25,664 nt of DNA, taken from contig JAWOIO010000223.1 in NCBI GenBank assembly GCA_046484625.1, positions 1-25,664 on the forward strand, in the 5' to 3' direction. This document shows, piece by piece, positions 1 to 7,491 of the stretch (the first letter of the stretch is position 1; every line of letters begins with the position of its first letter). Made by a program: the position numbers and the translations under genes. The DNA is from DASUAO01 sp046484625. GTDB taxonomy: Bacteria; Actinomycetota; Acidimicrobiia; IMCC26256; PALSA-555. The notes under the pieces are model-generated. The model made no database searches, was not told the origin of the DNA, and saw nothing but the letters and a program-made list of their open reading frames with translations.

Positions 1-894
1 CCGCTCGGCCGCCGACTCGGGCGCTCCGTCGCGCACCAGCACCACGTCGGTGCTGGTGCCCCCCATGTCGAACCCCACCGCGTCCGGGAAGCCGCACGCC
101 GCGGCGACGACCGCCGCGGCCCGAGCGCCGCCCGCGGGCCCGGAGAGGAGGATCGCGACGGGCAGCTCGGCTGCGTCGGCGGCGGGCACCAACCCACCGG
201 CCGAGGTCATCACCAGCACCTCGTCGGCGGCCGACGCGATGTTGTGGAGGTAGTCGCGACACACCGGGCGGAGCATGGCGTTCATCGCGGTCGTCACCGT
301 GCGCTCGTACTCGCGCATCTCGGGGGACACCTCGTGCGAGCACGTCACGTCGAGACCGCGGGCAGCCAGCGCAGCTGCGACCTCTCGCTCGTGGGCGGGG
401 TTCAGGTCGGCGTGCAGCAGGCACACCGCCACCGCGTCGACGTCGTCAGGCACACGAGCGAGATCGCCGAGCACGAGCGGCTCGAGCACCCGCCCGGTGC
501 CGTCAAGACGCCCACCCACTTCGATCCGCAGCGCGCGGGGGACGAGCGGCTCAGGCCGGTCGATCCGTGCGTCGTACAGCGACGGCCGCACCTGGCGGGC
601 GATCTCGATGGCGTCCGCGAAGCCGCGCGTGGTCACGAGCGCGACGCGCCCCCCGCGGCGTTCGAGAAGCGCGTTGGTCGCGACCGTGGTCCCGTGCGCG
701 AGCAGCGCGGGCCGCGCCGACGGTCCGCCGGTCACGAGTGCGGCGAGCGATGCGTGCACGGCCTCCCCGGGGTCGCCGGGCGTCGACGACACCTTGGCGA
801 TCGTGCCGTCGTCGCCGACCGCGTCGGTGAAGGTGCCTCCTGCGTCGACTCCCACCCGGGGTCCTGGCCCGCGCATCGGCCGGATGGACGTCAT
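1..894 (-). CDS. hyuA: Hydantoinase/oxoprolinase family protein, subunit A (3' end outside window)
   Basis: N-terminal 298 residues of a HyuA-type protein; the rest lies beyond the left edge. The start region reads GVDAGGTFTDAV, the first nucleotide-binding loop of the ASKHA-fold N-methylhydantoinase A/5-oxoprolinase family. HGTTVATNALLERRG follows, and GFDMGGTSTDVVLVRDG near the edge is the hallmark second phosphate loop. Members use ATP to open cyclic amides (hydantoins, 5-oxoproline) or carboxylate ketones, usually with a HyuB partner, which would lie further left. ATG at 894 is 60 bp after the stop of the upstream PLP enzyme, so the two are probably co-transcribed. The ribosome-binding site is weak. 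Substrate cannot be told from sequence. Family call is firm; symbol is used in the family sense only. Confidence 0.88.
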   Translation of the reverse strand, partial: MTSIRPMRGPGPRVGVDAGGTFTDAVGDDGTIAKVSSTPGDPGEAVHASLAALVTGGPSARPALLAHGTTVATNALLERRGGRVALVTTRGFADAIEIARQVRPSLYDARIDRPEPLVPRALRIEVGGRLDGTGRVLEPLVLGDLARVPDDVDAVAVCLLHADLNPAHEREVAAALAARGLDVTCSHEVSPEMREYERTVTTAMNAMLRPVCRDYLHNIASAADEVLVMTSAGGLVPAADAAELPVAILLSGPAGGARAAAVVAAACGFPDAVGFDMGGTSTDVVLVRDGAPESAAER

Positions 895-920
895 CGCAAT
901 CGTCCGCGCCCCCCGGGGGG

Positions 921-965
921 CCCGTCAGGCACCGGCCCGTCAGGCACCGGCCCGTCAGGCACCGG
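921..965. repeat. Three perfect tandem copies of a 15-bp unit
   Basis: The unit CCCGTCAGGCACCGG occurs at 921-935, 936-950 and 951-965. On the minus strand each copy carries the Gly-Ala-TGA that ends the PLP enzyme, and because 15 is a multiple of 3 the stop is repeated three times in frame (955-957, 940-942, 925-927). It lies beside the perfect palindrome C6G6 at 909-920. Replication slippage is the simplest origin. Confidence 0.9.
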
Positions 966-2355
966 GCGGAGTGGGGAGTGCCTGCTGGTTGTCCATCATC
1001 TCGGTCATCACCGCTCGGATGAACTCGTCGGTCTCGGGCGTCGGTCCTCCCGGGATGCCGCCGTAGATCGCTCCGCTCTTCGGGGTCTCGCCATGGTGCT
1101 CGTGGGCGTACGCGATGGCCTCACCGAGGTCGGAAGCGAACTCGTCGACCAACCCCGGGTGGGTCTGGGGCCGGGTCACCGCCATGTGGATCGCGTTCGG
1201 GTACTGCTGCCCGTTGAACCGCCAACCCTTCGTCCGCATGAAGTCGTTGACGTGGTAGATGTCGAACTCGTCGGAGGTGAAGCTGAAGCAGAACGTCGGC
1301 GAGCCGATGATCCGCAGCCCCGGATGCGCACGGACCGCGTCCTGCATCGCGAACGCGGTCTCGAAGATCTGCCGCGCGTACCCGAGATAGCCCTCGCGTC
1401 CGAGCGCGACCATCCCGGCCCACGTCGCGGCGAGCAGGCCGCCCGAGCGGGAGCCGTCGATCCCCGGCGAGCAGTACTTCCCGCCGCTCCAGTCGGTGAG
1501 GAAGAAGTACTGGCCGTCCCGAAGCGACCGGTCGCGGAACGCGAGCACCGAGGTCCCCTTGAACCCGTACGCGTACTTGTGCGTATCGGCCGAGATCGTG
1601 GTCACGCCGGGGAGCCGGAAGTCGAAGACCGGTACGTCGTACCCGAGCTCCTCTCCCCAGGGGAGGATGAACCCGCCGAGGCACCCGTCGACGTGCAGTC
1701 CCACGCCCCGCTCGAGCGCCAGGTCGGAGAGCTCGGCGATGGGATCGATCGTGCCATAGCCGTAGTTCGGCGCGGAGCCGATCAGCGCGGCCGTGCCGGC
1801 GTCGATGGCATCGGCAACCGCGTCGACGTCGGCGCACGTCGTCACCGGGTCCACCGGGACCGTGCGCAGCTCGATCCCGAGGAGCTGGCAGGACTTGTCG
1901 AACGCGGGATGCCCGGTCTCGGGCTTCACGACGTTGGGCGACTCGATGCCCGCTCCGCGCGCGCGCTCGCGGTAGGCGAGCATGGCGTGGAGGATGCTGT
2001 TGGTGCCGCCACTCGTGATCATGCCGGCCGCCCCACCGCCCTCGATGGCATCCGCGTGGAGCATGTCGAGGGTCATGGCGATGATCTCACCCTCGAACTT
2101 CGTCGCGCTCGGGAACATGTCGCGCTGGAGGACGTTGGCGTGCCCGAACATCCCGAACGCCTCGTTCATGAAGGCGTAGTGGTCGTGGTCGCCGCAGTAC
2201 ATCGTGCCGGAGCATCGCCCCGTCTCCCACTTCGCGTCCTCTTCCTCCGCCATCTCGCGCAGCTCGCCGAGGATCGCGGCGCGGTCTCGCCCTTCGGATG
2301 GCAGCCCGCGGGTGACGGTGTAGCGCTCGGCGTACGGGTAGTCGCTCATCGACAT
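955..2355 (-). CDS. Sphingosine-1-phosphate lyase-like PLP-dependent lyase/decarboxylase
   Basis: A 466-residue fold-type I PLP enzyme of the group II decarboxylase superfamily. SADTHKYAYGFKGTS (residues about 255-269) carries the Schiff-base lysine K260 and closely follows the S1P-lyase motif. HVDGCLGGFILP (221-232) holds the PLP-nitrogen Asp. GMITSGGTNSILHAM (111-125) is the phosphate-binding Gly/Thr loop, and GHPAFDK (148-154) supplies the ring-stacking His. S1P lyases cleave phosphorylated amino alcohols to phosphoethanolamine plus an aldehyde; bacterial relatives may act on other phosphorylated amino compounds or as decarboxylases. There is no N-terminal membrane segment, so it is soluble. 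ATG at 2355 and an alternative ATG at 2349 both follow AAGGA; the second has better spacing. It lies 35 bp after the kinase gene, probably in one operon. Confidence 0.85.
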   Translation of the reverse strand: MSMSDYPYAERYTVTRGLPSEGRDRAAILGELREMAEEEDAKWETGRCSGTMYCGDHDHYAFMNEAFGMFGHANVLQRDMFPSATKFEGEIIAMTLDMLHADAIEGGGAAGMITSGGTNSILHAMLAYRERARGAGIESPNVVKPETGHPAFDKSCQLLGIELRTVPVDPVTTCADVDAVADAIDAGTAALIGSAPNYGYGTIDPIAELSDLALERGVGLHVDGCLGGFILPWGEELGYDVPVFDFRLPGVTTISADTHKYAYGFKGTSVLAFRDRSLRDGQYFFLTDWSGGKYCSPGIDGSRSGGLLAATWAGMVALGREGYLGYARQIFETAFAMQDAVRAHPGLRIIGSPTFCFSFTSDEFDIYHVNDFMRTKGWRFNGQQYPNAIHMAVTRPQTHPGLVDEFASDLGEAIAYAHEHHGETPKSGAIYGGIPGGPTPETDEFIRAVMTEMMDNQQALPTPPGA

Positions 2356-2390
2356 ACGTCCTTGGTCGGTTTCGGCGTCGGGTCTCGACG

Positions 2391-3926
2391 TCAGGCGTTC
2401 AGGGCGCGGAACATCGGCTGCAGCGCCTCGAAGGCGGCCACGAACTGCTCGTGCACTGCGACGTGGACGGCTCGGCTCGCCGCGTCGGGCTCGAATTCAC
2501 CGTTGGTGATGACGAGCGCTGCGAGGTCGTCCGCCTGCAGGGTGCCGTGGCGCTGATGGGCGAGGAGGGCGGCGACGCGTGCGCCGGCGAGGCTCGGATC
2601 CTCGAGCGTGCGAACCGGCCGGTCCGTCACGTCGGCGAGCGTCTGTGCCCAGACCGGTGAGTGCGCGGCACCACCGCCGAAGATCAGCTCGTCGATCCGT
2701 TCCCCGGAGAAGCCCTCCACGAACGGCGCGAGCCAGGCGAAGTTGTGGCAGATCCCCTCGACCACAGCTCGGACGAGGTGCGTGCGGCGGGTCTCGAGCG
2801 AGAGGTTCAAGAAGGCCCCACGCATGGTGGCATCGGCTCGCGGTGCGAGAGTTCCGGCGAGCCACGGGAGGAACAGCACCCCGCCGCTCCCTGGCGGAAC
2901 GGCACGCAGCGCGCCGTCGAGGGACCCGAAGTGGTCGGCCGCGATGTGGTCGGCGAGCTCGTCGGATGCGTACACCATGTGCTCGAGCACGTGCTCGAGC
3001 GCCTTGCCTCCGAGGCCGTTCTCGGCGAACACCACGTACCGTTCGCCGACGGGCCCGGGGATCGACGCGATCTCGTGGTCGAGGTCGGTGTCCTTGCGGG
3101 TCATGGTCTCGAGGAGCACGCTCGTCGTGCCGATCATCGCCCCAGCCCGACCCGGGCGGTAGGCGCCGGTCGCGATCGCGCCGGCCTGGCTGTCGTTCAC
3201 CCCCGCATACACGGTCGCGTCGGCCGGGATCCCGAGCTGCTCGGCGATCTCCGGGAGGGGTGCGCCGAGCGCGGCGTCGATGGGCACGAGCGGCGGCAAC
3301 CGATCGGCGTCGAGACCCGCGAGGCGCACCAGGTCGGGGTCGTACTCCGTGCCGCCGATGCTGCGGTTGTCGCACACCTGGACCGTGAGCATCGTGCACT
3401 GCGTCGCCGCGACGCGACCTGTGAGCCGGAGGTTCACGAAGTCCATCGGCTCGAGGTACGCCGACGTCGCCGCGTGCACGTCGGGACGGTCGAGCTGGAA
3501 GTGCAGGAGGTGCGCGAGGGAGAGGCCGCCGCCCACGGGGGGGATCCCGTGGTGGTCGATGAACACCTCGAGCGACTCCGGGTGTCGCTCCATGATCGCG
3601 AAGCAGTGGTCGGTGCCCCGGTGGTCGAGATACAGCTTGAGCCGGGCGGTGGGGTCGCCGTGCTCGTCGACCGGGACGGTCGAGGAGTACTGGCTCGCGC
3701 AGAGGACCGCGTCGACGGCGGCCGCGGCGGCCGGGGCGGCGGCGGTCGCCTCGCCGACCGCACCGACCACCGCGCCCCACAGCGCTTCGGGGTCCTGCTC
3801 CGCCACCTCGCCGTCGCCGAGGGTCGGGATGGGGCGCGTGGCGCTGGCCAGGATCGTGCCGTCGTCGGCGACCAAGGCCGCCTTCGCGTTCGTCGTTCCC
3901 ACGTCGATCCCGAGGCAGTGGCCCAT
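2391..3926 (-). CDS. FGGY-family carbohydrate (xylulokinase-like) kinase
   Basis: A 511-residue cytoplasmic ASKHA kinase of normal FGGY length. GIDVGTTNAKAALV near the N-terminus is the ATP phosphate-1 loop. YAGVNDSQAGAIATGA in the middle carries the candidate catalytic Asp, and GGGAAHSPVWAQTLADVT near residue 430 matches the C-terminal FGGY signature. The family phosphorylates sugars and polyols (xylulose, glycerol, ribulose, erythritol); the substrate cannot be assigned here. ATG at 3926 puts the first beta strand directly at the N-terminus. A GTG at 3947 is an alternative, and CAGAAT six bases before the ATG could be a -10 box for a leaderless message. It is first of the probable operon kinase, PLP lyase, HyuA, so phosphorylation may precede C-C cleavage. 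Confidence 0.88.
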   Translation of the reverse strand: MGHCLGIDVGTTNAKAALVADDGTILASATRPIPTLGDGEVAEQDPEALWGAVVGAVGEATAAAPAAAAAVDAVLCASQYSSTVPVDEHGDPTARLKLYLDHRGTDHCFAIMERHPESLEVFIDHHGIPPVGGGLSLAHLLHFQLDRPDVHAATSAYLEPMDFVNLRLTGRVAATQCTMLTVQVCDNRSIGGTEYDPDLVRLAGLDADRLPPLVPIDAALGAPLPEIAEQLGIPADATVYAGVNDSQAGAIATGAYRPGRAGAMIGTTSVLLETMTRKDTDLDHEIASIPGPVGERYVVFAENGLGGKALEHVLEHMVYASDELADHIAADHFGSLDGALRAVPPGSGGVLFLPWLAGTLAPRADATMRGAFLNLSLETRRTHLVRAVVEGICHNFAWLAPFVEGFSGERIDELIFGGGAAHSPVWAQTLADVTDRPVRTLEDPSLAGARVAALLAHQRHGTLQADDLAALVITNGEFEPDAASRAVHVAVHEQFVAAFEALQPMFRALNA

Positions 3927-4149
3927 TCGCCCATTCTGACCCACCACCGTGGTGGCACCCGGGCCGTCGCCGAGGCGGGACGATCGCCTGCCAGCCGCCA
4001 GTCGCGCTCACGCTGCCGCCGCCGTCTGACGGTGCGGGCACGCCGCGCTTCGTCTACGACCGCATCCCGGCCCTCGGTCGGCGCGGTGCGCGACAGTGTT
4101 CGTCGCACGGCCACAACATTCCCGACGGGCACCGTGCCGGGAGCGTCAC

Positions 4150-4542
4150 ATGGACTCGACCTTCACCTACGCCGCCGACCTGAAGCTCGCGCCGTTCTGG
4201 GTGCCGTTCGGGGTCCGCCCGTCGAAGGACGGCGTCACCCTCACCGACGACGGGCGGTTCATCGCCACCTTCGGGCTGCTGAAGGTCGAGACCGCACTCG
4301 ACAACGTCGACGGCGCGCACATCACGTCGGGCTACCGCTGGTGGACGGCGGTCGGCGCGCGCTTGTCGGCGAAGGACGACGGGCTCACGTTCGGCACGAA
4401 CGCGGAACGTGGGGTCTGCGTGCACTTCCGCGAGAAGGTGCCGAGCATGCTGCGCCGATCGGGCCACTCGGCGCTGACCGTCACCGTCGCGGACCCAGAA
4501 GGCCTCGTCGCCGCGCTCGAGGCCGACTCGCCGGAGCGCTAG
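4150..4542 (+). CDS. Conserved hypothetical actinobacterial protein
   Basis: A 130-residue soluble protein with no signal peptide or membrane span. It is rich in beta-strand-like segments (FIATFGLLKVETAL, GLTFGTNAERGVCVHF, SALTVTVADPEGLVAAL). The ending GVCVHFREKVP...LTVTVADPEGL resembles a small family I recall in actinobacteria without known function. ATG at 4150 is preferred over an earlier in-frame start at 4096 because GGGAG lies seven bases ahead. It is divergent from the kinase operon (223-bp gap) and meets the DUF385 gene tail to tail. No function is assigned. Confidence 0.7.
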   Translation: MDSTFTYAADLKLAPFWVPFGVRPSKDGVTLTDDGRFIATFGLLKVETALDNVDGAHITSGYRWWTAVGARLSAKDDGLTFGTNAERGVCVHFREKVPSMLRRSGHSALTVTVADPEGLVAALEADSPER

Positions 4543-4546
4543 CCGC

Positions 4547-4984
4547 TCACCGCGGCTCGAGCACCACCAGGGGGATCGCCCGGTCGGTCTTCGCCTGGTA
4601 CTCGTCGTAGGCGGGCCACACCTCGGTGGCGCGGGCCCACCATTCGGCCTTCTCGTCGCCCTCGACGATCCGGGCCGAGTAGTCACGCAGCTCGGCGCCG
4701 TCCTGGAGCGCCACGTTCGGGTCGTCGACGAGGTTGAGGTACCAGACGGGGTGCTTCGGTGCGCCGCCCATCGACGCGACGACTGCGTAGCGGCCGGCCT
4801 CGTCGGTGACCCGCATCAGCGGCGACTTGCGGACCGTGCCGGTCTTGCGCCCGCGCGTCCACAAGATGATGCAGGGCTTCCCTTCGAGCAGGTTCCCGTC
4901 GGCGCCGTCCGTCGACTCGAACAGGGCGACCTGGTCGGAGACCCAGTCCCACGGGCTCGGTTCGTACGTTCCCTCGAGTGCCAT
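4547..4984 (-). CDS. Ddn/DUF385-type F420-dependent nitroreductase-family protein
   Basis: A 145-residue protein of the split-barrel family typified by mycobacterial deazaflavin-dependent nitroreductase (Ddn). Visible signatures are IILWTRGRKTGTVRKSPLM (phosphate-contacting GRKTG..R loop), VVASMGGAPKHPVWYLNL and NPNVALQ-like DDPNVALQ. These small enzymes use reduced F420 to reduce quinones, nitro compounds or enones. F420 use implies an actinobacterium or another F420-making lineage. ATG at 4984 has no clear Shine-Dalgarno. Instead TAGACA sits six bases upstream (4991-4996), fitting a leaderless transcript. The stop lies 4 bp from the end of the convergent hypothetical gene. Family call strong, substrate unknown. 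Confidence 0.85.
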   Translation of the reverse strand: MALEGTYEPSPWDWVSDQVALFESTDGADGNLLEGKPCIILWTRGRKTGTVRKSPLMRVTDEAGRYAVVASMGGAPKHPVWYLNLVDDPNVALQDGAELRDYSARIVEGDEKAEWWARATEVWPAYDEYQAKTDRAIPLVVLEPR

Positions 4985-4990
4985 GTGCCG

Positions 4991-4996
4991 TGTCTA
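4991..4996 (-). promoter_or_regulatory. Probable -10 box (TAGACA) of the DUF385 gene
   Basis: TAGACA on the minus strand, six bases before the ATG at 4984. This is the spacing expected for a leaderless actinobacterial message, and no Shine-Dalgarno precedes the ATG. The -35 is not obvious. Confidence 0.4.
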
Positions 4997-5098
4997 CCTG
5001 TGTCGGGACGCCGCTGGCCAGTTCCACAGCCTTCGCGGCCCTTGCCGATCGCCTGGATCCACGCGATGCTCCGCGCTCGCCTCGAACAGGGGGAACTC

Positions 5099-5491
5099 AT
5101 GGCACACCCGAACGAAGAACTGGTCCGCAAGGGCTACGCCGCGTTCTCGAGCGGCGACATGGAGACGCTCGGCTCGATCATGGCGCCCGATGTCGTCCAT
5201 GCCGTCCCGGGCAACAACCTCACGTCGGGGGAGCACACCGGCCAGGAGGCCGTGTTCGGCATGTACGGCCAGCTGTTCGAGCTCTCCGACGGCACCGTGC
5301 AGGTCGACGTGCAGGACGTCACCGTGCAGGGCGACGACAAGGTGGTCGCCAACCACCGTGCGCAGGCGACGCGCGGCGGGAACTCGCTCGACGTCATCCA
5401 GACGCTCGAGTTCACGGTCGCCGACGGGAAGATCACCCGGATCGACGAGACGACGAGCGACCTCGAAGCCGAAGACGCGTTCTGGGCCTAG
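5099..5491 (+). CDS. SnoaL-like / NTF2-fold protein
   Basis: A 130-residue single-domain protein with the usual order of an NTF2-like alpha+beta cone. The N-terminal helices ELVRKGYAAFSSGDMETLGSIMAPDVVHAVPG are followed by strands ending TLEFTVADGKITRIDETTSDLEAEDAFWA. Family members include polyketide cyclases, isomerases and dehydratases, and many catalytically inactive binding proteins. Length is normal for SnoaL_2-type proteins. ATG at 5099 is chosen because the G-rich CAGGGGGAAC lies just ahead. It is divergent from the DUF385 gene and convergent with the metallohydrolase gene 20 bp away. The specific substrate cannot be inferred. Confidence 0.8.
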   Translation: MAHPNEELVRKGYAAFSSGDMETLGSIMAPDVVHAVPGNNLTSGEHTGQEAVFGMYGQLFELSDGTVQVDVQDVTVQGDDKVVANHRAQATRGGNSLDVIQTLEFTVADGKITRIDETTSDLEAEDAFWA

Positions 5492-5496
5492 GGATC

Positions 5497-5512
5497 GGGC
5501 CGGGACCGGCCC
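5497..5512. terminator. Hairpin filling a convergent intergenic gap
   Basis: GGGCCGG, GA, CCGGCCC form a perfect 7-bp GC inverted repeat (about 6 bp with a 4-nt loop). It occupies nearly all the 20-bp gap between two convergent genes and touches the stop codon at 5512. There is no T-tract, so it would be at best an atypical bidirectional terminator. Confidence 0.4.
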
Positions 5513-6411
5513 TACTCACGCGCTCCGGAGACCGGTGAGACGCGTGCGCCCGCGAAACGCACGCCGGCGGCGTCGAGCTCGATCGTCATGTCCTCGTGGG
5601 CGAGGCACACCTGCTCCTCGGTCGTGCCCCACCGCTCGTGGCTCGCCCGCACAAGATCCTCGAGCTCGTCGTCGGTGTGGTACGGGTCATGGTGGAACAG
5701 CACCGTCGTCGTCACCGCGCACTTCTCGGCGAAGCACATCACGTGCTCGAACGCGGAGTGCCCCCACCCGACGTGGTTCGGGTACTCGTGGTCGCCGTAC
5801 TGCGCATCGTGCAGCAGCACGTCGGCCTCGCGGGCGAGCGCGTAGCCGCTGATCCACGAGCTCGGCTGGTCGGCGAGCTCGACGCCGAGCGACGGCTCGT
5901 GATCGGGGAGGTACACCAACGATCGCGCACCTTCCTCGATCCGGTAGCCGACCGTCGGACCCTGGTGCGTGACGTCCATCGCCCGCACGGTGGCGGACCC
6001 GATCACGACCGGCTCCTCGGACGCGTCGTGGAACGTCACCTGCGACGGGATGTCGGCGAGGCGGACCGGGAACAGCGGCGGCGAGAGGTACATCGCGATC
6101 CGCTCGGCCAGTGGGTGCACCGGTGACGCCGGTCCCCAGATGTGGACGCGCAGGTCGGGACGGAAGAGGGGACGGAAGAAGCCGAGCCCCTGGAGATGGT
6201 CCATGTGCAGGTGGGTGAGGAAGAGGTGGACCTCGTCGACGTCCGGGCTCATCTCGGCGCCGAGCGCCCGGATGCCGGTGCCGGCGTCGAGGACGATGAT
6301 GTGCCCGCTCTCGGTCTGCACCTCGACGCACGACGTGTTGCCGCCGTAGCGCACGGTGTCGGCGCCGGGGGCTGCGACCGATCCCCGACAGCCCCAGATG
6401 CGGGCCCGCAT
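5512..6411 (-). CDS. Metallo-beta-lactamase-fold hydrolase
   Basis: A 299-residue MBL-fold protein. THLHMDHLQGL carries the zinc motif HxHxDH (H67, H69, D71, H72). Further candidate ligands are DVTHQGPTVGY (His), YLPDHEP (Asp/His) and LFHHDPYH near the C-terminus. The opening RIWGCRGSVAAPG..TVRYGGNTSCVEV is typical of RNase Z/PhnP-like stand-alone hydrolases, often phosphodiesterases. It is cytoplasmic. ATG at 6411 overlaps the TGA of the upstream PAS gene by one base and is preceded by GGAGG, so translation of the two is probably coupled. That pairing suggests a sensor plus phosphodiesterase-like output, but this is inference. Confidence 0.85.
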   Translation of the reverse strand: MRARIWGCRGSVAAPGADTVRYGGNTSCVEVQTESGHIIVLDAGTGIRALGAEMSPDVDEVHLFLTHLHMDHLQGLGFFRPLFRPDLRVHIWGPASPVHPLAERIAMYLSPPLFPVRLADIPSQVTFHDASEEPVVIGSATVRAMDVTHQGPTVGYRIEEGARSLVYLPDHEPSLGVELADQPSSWISGYALAREADVLLHDAQYGDHEYPNHVGWGHSAFEHVMCFAEKCAVTTTVLFHHDPYHTDDELEDLVRASHERWGTTEEQVCLAHEDMTIELDAAGVRFAGARVSPVSGARE

Positions 6412-6827
6412 CAGCCTCCGTCCGGGCCGGCCAGCCAGAACACGTTGACGACGCCGTGCATCTCGCCGTTCCTGCCGAACAGCGGGTAGGCGGTGGCGTC
6501 GAGGTGGCGACGCACGCCGTCGAGCCCCGTCGCCTGCAACGTGCGGTGCGCGGGCTTGCGCTCGAAGAACGCGACCCCGGCCGGGGAGTCGCGGCGACGC
6601 AGCGGCGAGCCGTCGGCCTCGGCGAGCGCCAGCAGCGAGCCGAACTCCTCGCCGGAGACCTCGCCCAGCTCGGCGAACGGCTTGCCGATGAGCGCCTCGG
6701 CCGCCTCGTTGAAGTAGACGAGGTCCATCCCCGCGTCGAGCAGGAACATCGGGGTCGCGAGGTTGGATGCCAGCTCGCGCGCCAGGATCAGGGGAAGGCT
6801 GCGCGCGCCACTGCCGCCTGCGGTCAT
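6411..6827 (-). CDS. Stand-alone PAS-domain protein
   Basis: A 138-residue protein made almost entirely of one PAS domain: ELASNLATPMFLLDAGMDLVYFNEAAEALIGKPFAELGE is the canonical N-cap and first strands. The C-terminal strands run RRHLDATAYPLFGRNGEMHGVVNVFW. PAS domains bind small ligands, haem or flavin, or mediate dimerisation. No kinase, GGDEF or DNA-binding domain is attached. It shares a TGATG stop/start overlap with the MBL-fold gene, so the two probably act in one pathway. No conserved flavin cysteine or haem histidine stands out, so the ligand is unknown. Confidence 0.75.
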   Translation of the reverse strand: MTAGGSGARSLPLILARELASNLATPMFLLDAGMDLVYFNEAAEALIGKPFAELGEVSGEEFGSLLALAEADGSPLRRRDSPAGVAFFERKPAHRTLQATGLDGVRRHLDATAYPLFGRNGEMHGVVNVFWLAGPDGG

Positions 6828-6874
6828 GGCCGAGACGCTAGTGGGGACAGCGCGGGCGGTGGGAGGCGTGCGGG

Positions 6875-6880
6875 TACCGT
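6875..6880 (+). promoter_or_regulatory. Probable -10 box (TACCGT), leaderless start
   Basis: TACCGT is followed by six C-rich bases and then the GTG start at 6887, the classic TANNNT-N6-start arrangement of leaderless actinobacterial transcripts. No -35 is evident. Confidence 0.45.
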
Positions 6881-6886
6881 GCCCCC

Positions 6887-7465
6887 GTGAGCGATGACGG
6901 GCCCGCAGTCGTGGAGCTCCTCTGGATCCCGCTGGGTGCCGGCGAGCACGTCGTCCGGCTCAGCGGGAAGATCTACGAGGCCATCGCGGCGTTCCTGCGG
7001 CGTCGGCCGCGCTGCGACCTCTACCACTCGGCGCTCCGCGTCGTCGTCCCCCACGGTCCGTTCGTCATCGAGCAGGCGCCGGTCCCCGACCGCCACGGTG
7101 AGCACCGGGGGGTCGTCGCGAGCGGTCCGGTCGGGATGCGCTGGCTCGGGCGGTTCCGCATCTTCCGCTACGAGGTCCGGTGCTGGCGCGACGGGACGAT
7201 CCCCGACGCGGACGCAGCCGTCGGGAACCCCCTGTGGGTCACCGAGGAGATCGCGCTCGCCCTACGGATCCTCGAGGTGCTTCCGACGATCCCGACACCG
7301 GTGTGGGGCCGCGACCAGCTCCGAACCGGCGAGATGTGGAACTCGAACTCGGTGATCTCGTGGGTCCTGGCCCGCAGCGGCCTCGACCTCGCCGATGTCC
7401 GCCCGCCACCCGGGGGCCGAGCACCAGGATGGGACGCAGGCCTCGCCGTCGCGGCGCGAGCCTGA
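6887..7465 (+). CDS. Conserved hypothetical protein, possibly a permuted papain-like fold
   Basis: A 192-residue soluble protein starting with GTG at 6887, with a -10 box only six bases ahead and so probably leaderless. Conserved-looking blocks are DLYHSALRVVVPHGPFVIEQ (H47), GPVGMRWLGRFRIFRYEVRCW and GEMWNSNSVISWVLARSG (around residue 148-165). A histidine in an early strand followed later by an N-[C/S]-x-S block before a helix is the order seen in circularly permuted NlpC/P60 proteins (YiiX/LRAT-like). Here Ser153 would replace the nucleophilic Cys. This fold assignment is inference; the family looks conserved in actinobacteria but I know no function. It is followed 26 bp later by the convergent thioredoxin gene. 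Confidence 0.6.
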   Translation: MSDDGPAVVELLWIPLGAGEHVVRLSGKIYEAIAAFLRRRPRCDLYHSALRVVVPHGPFVIEQAPVPDRHGEHRGVVASGPVGMRWLGRFRIFRYEVRCWRDGTIPDADAAVGNPLWVTEEIALALRILEVLPTIPTPVWGRDQLRTGEMWNSNSVISWVLARSGLDLADVRPPPGGRAPGWDAGLAVAARA

Positions 7466-7491
7466 GACGAGGTTGCGTCCGTCGGCCTGCC

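Noticed and set aside
921..965. CRISPR-like repeats
   Set aside because: Only three contiguous 15-bp units with no spacers; a tandem repeat, not an array.
244..2556. A 770-codon open frame on the plus strand opposite the operon
   Set aside because: Its translation is Arg/Gly/Asp/Val-rich with no domain motifs and is the antisense of the HyuA and PLP genes, which carry clear catalytic motifs. GC-rich codons create such frames by chance.
4096..4149. Upstream extension of the 4150 hypothetical gene
   Set aside because: The extra 18 residues are Arg-rich and lack a ribosome-binding site, while GGGAG precedes ATG 4150.
2661..4610. A 649-codon plus-strand open frame covering the kinase and hypothetical genes
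   Set aside because: It is opposite the FGGY kinase and out of frame with the 4150 gene; composition is shadow-like.
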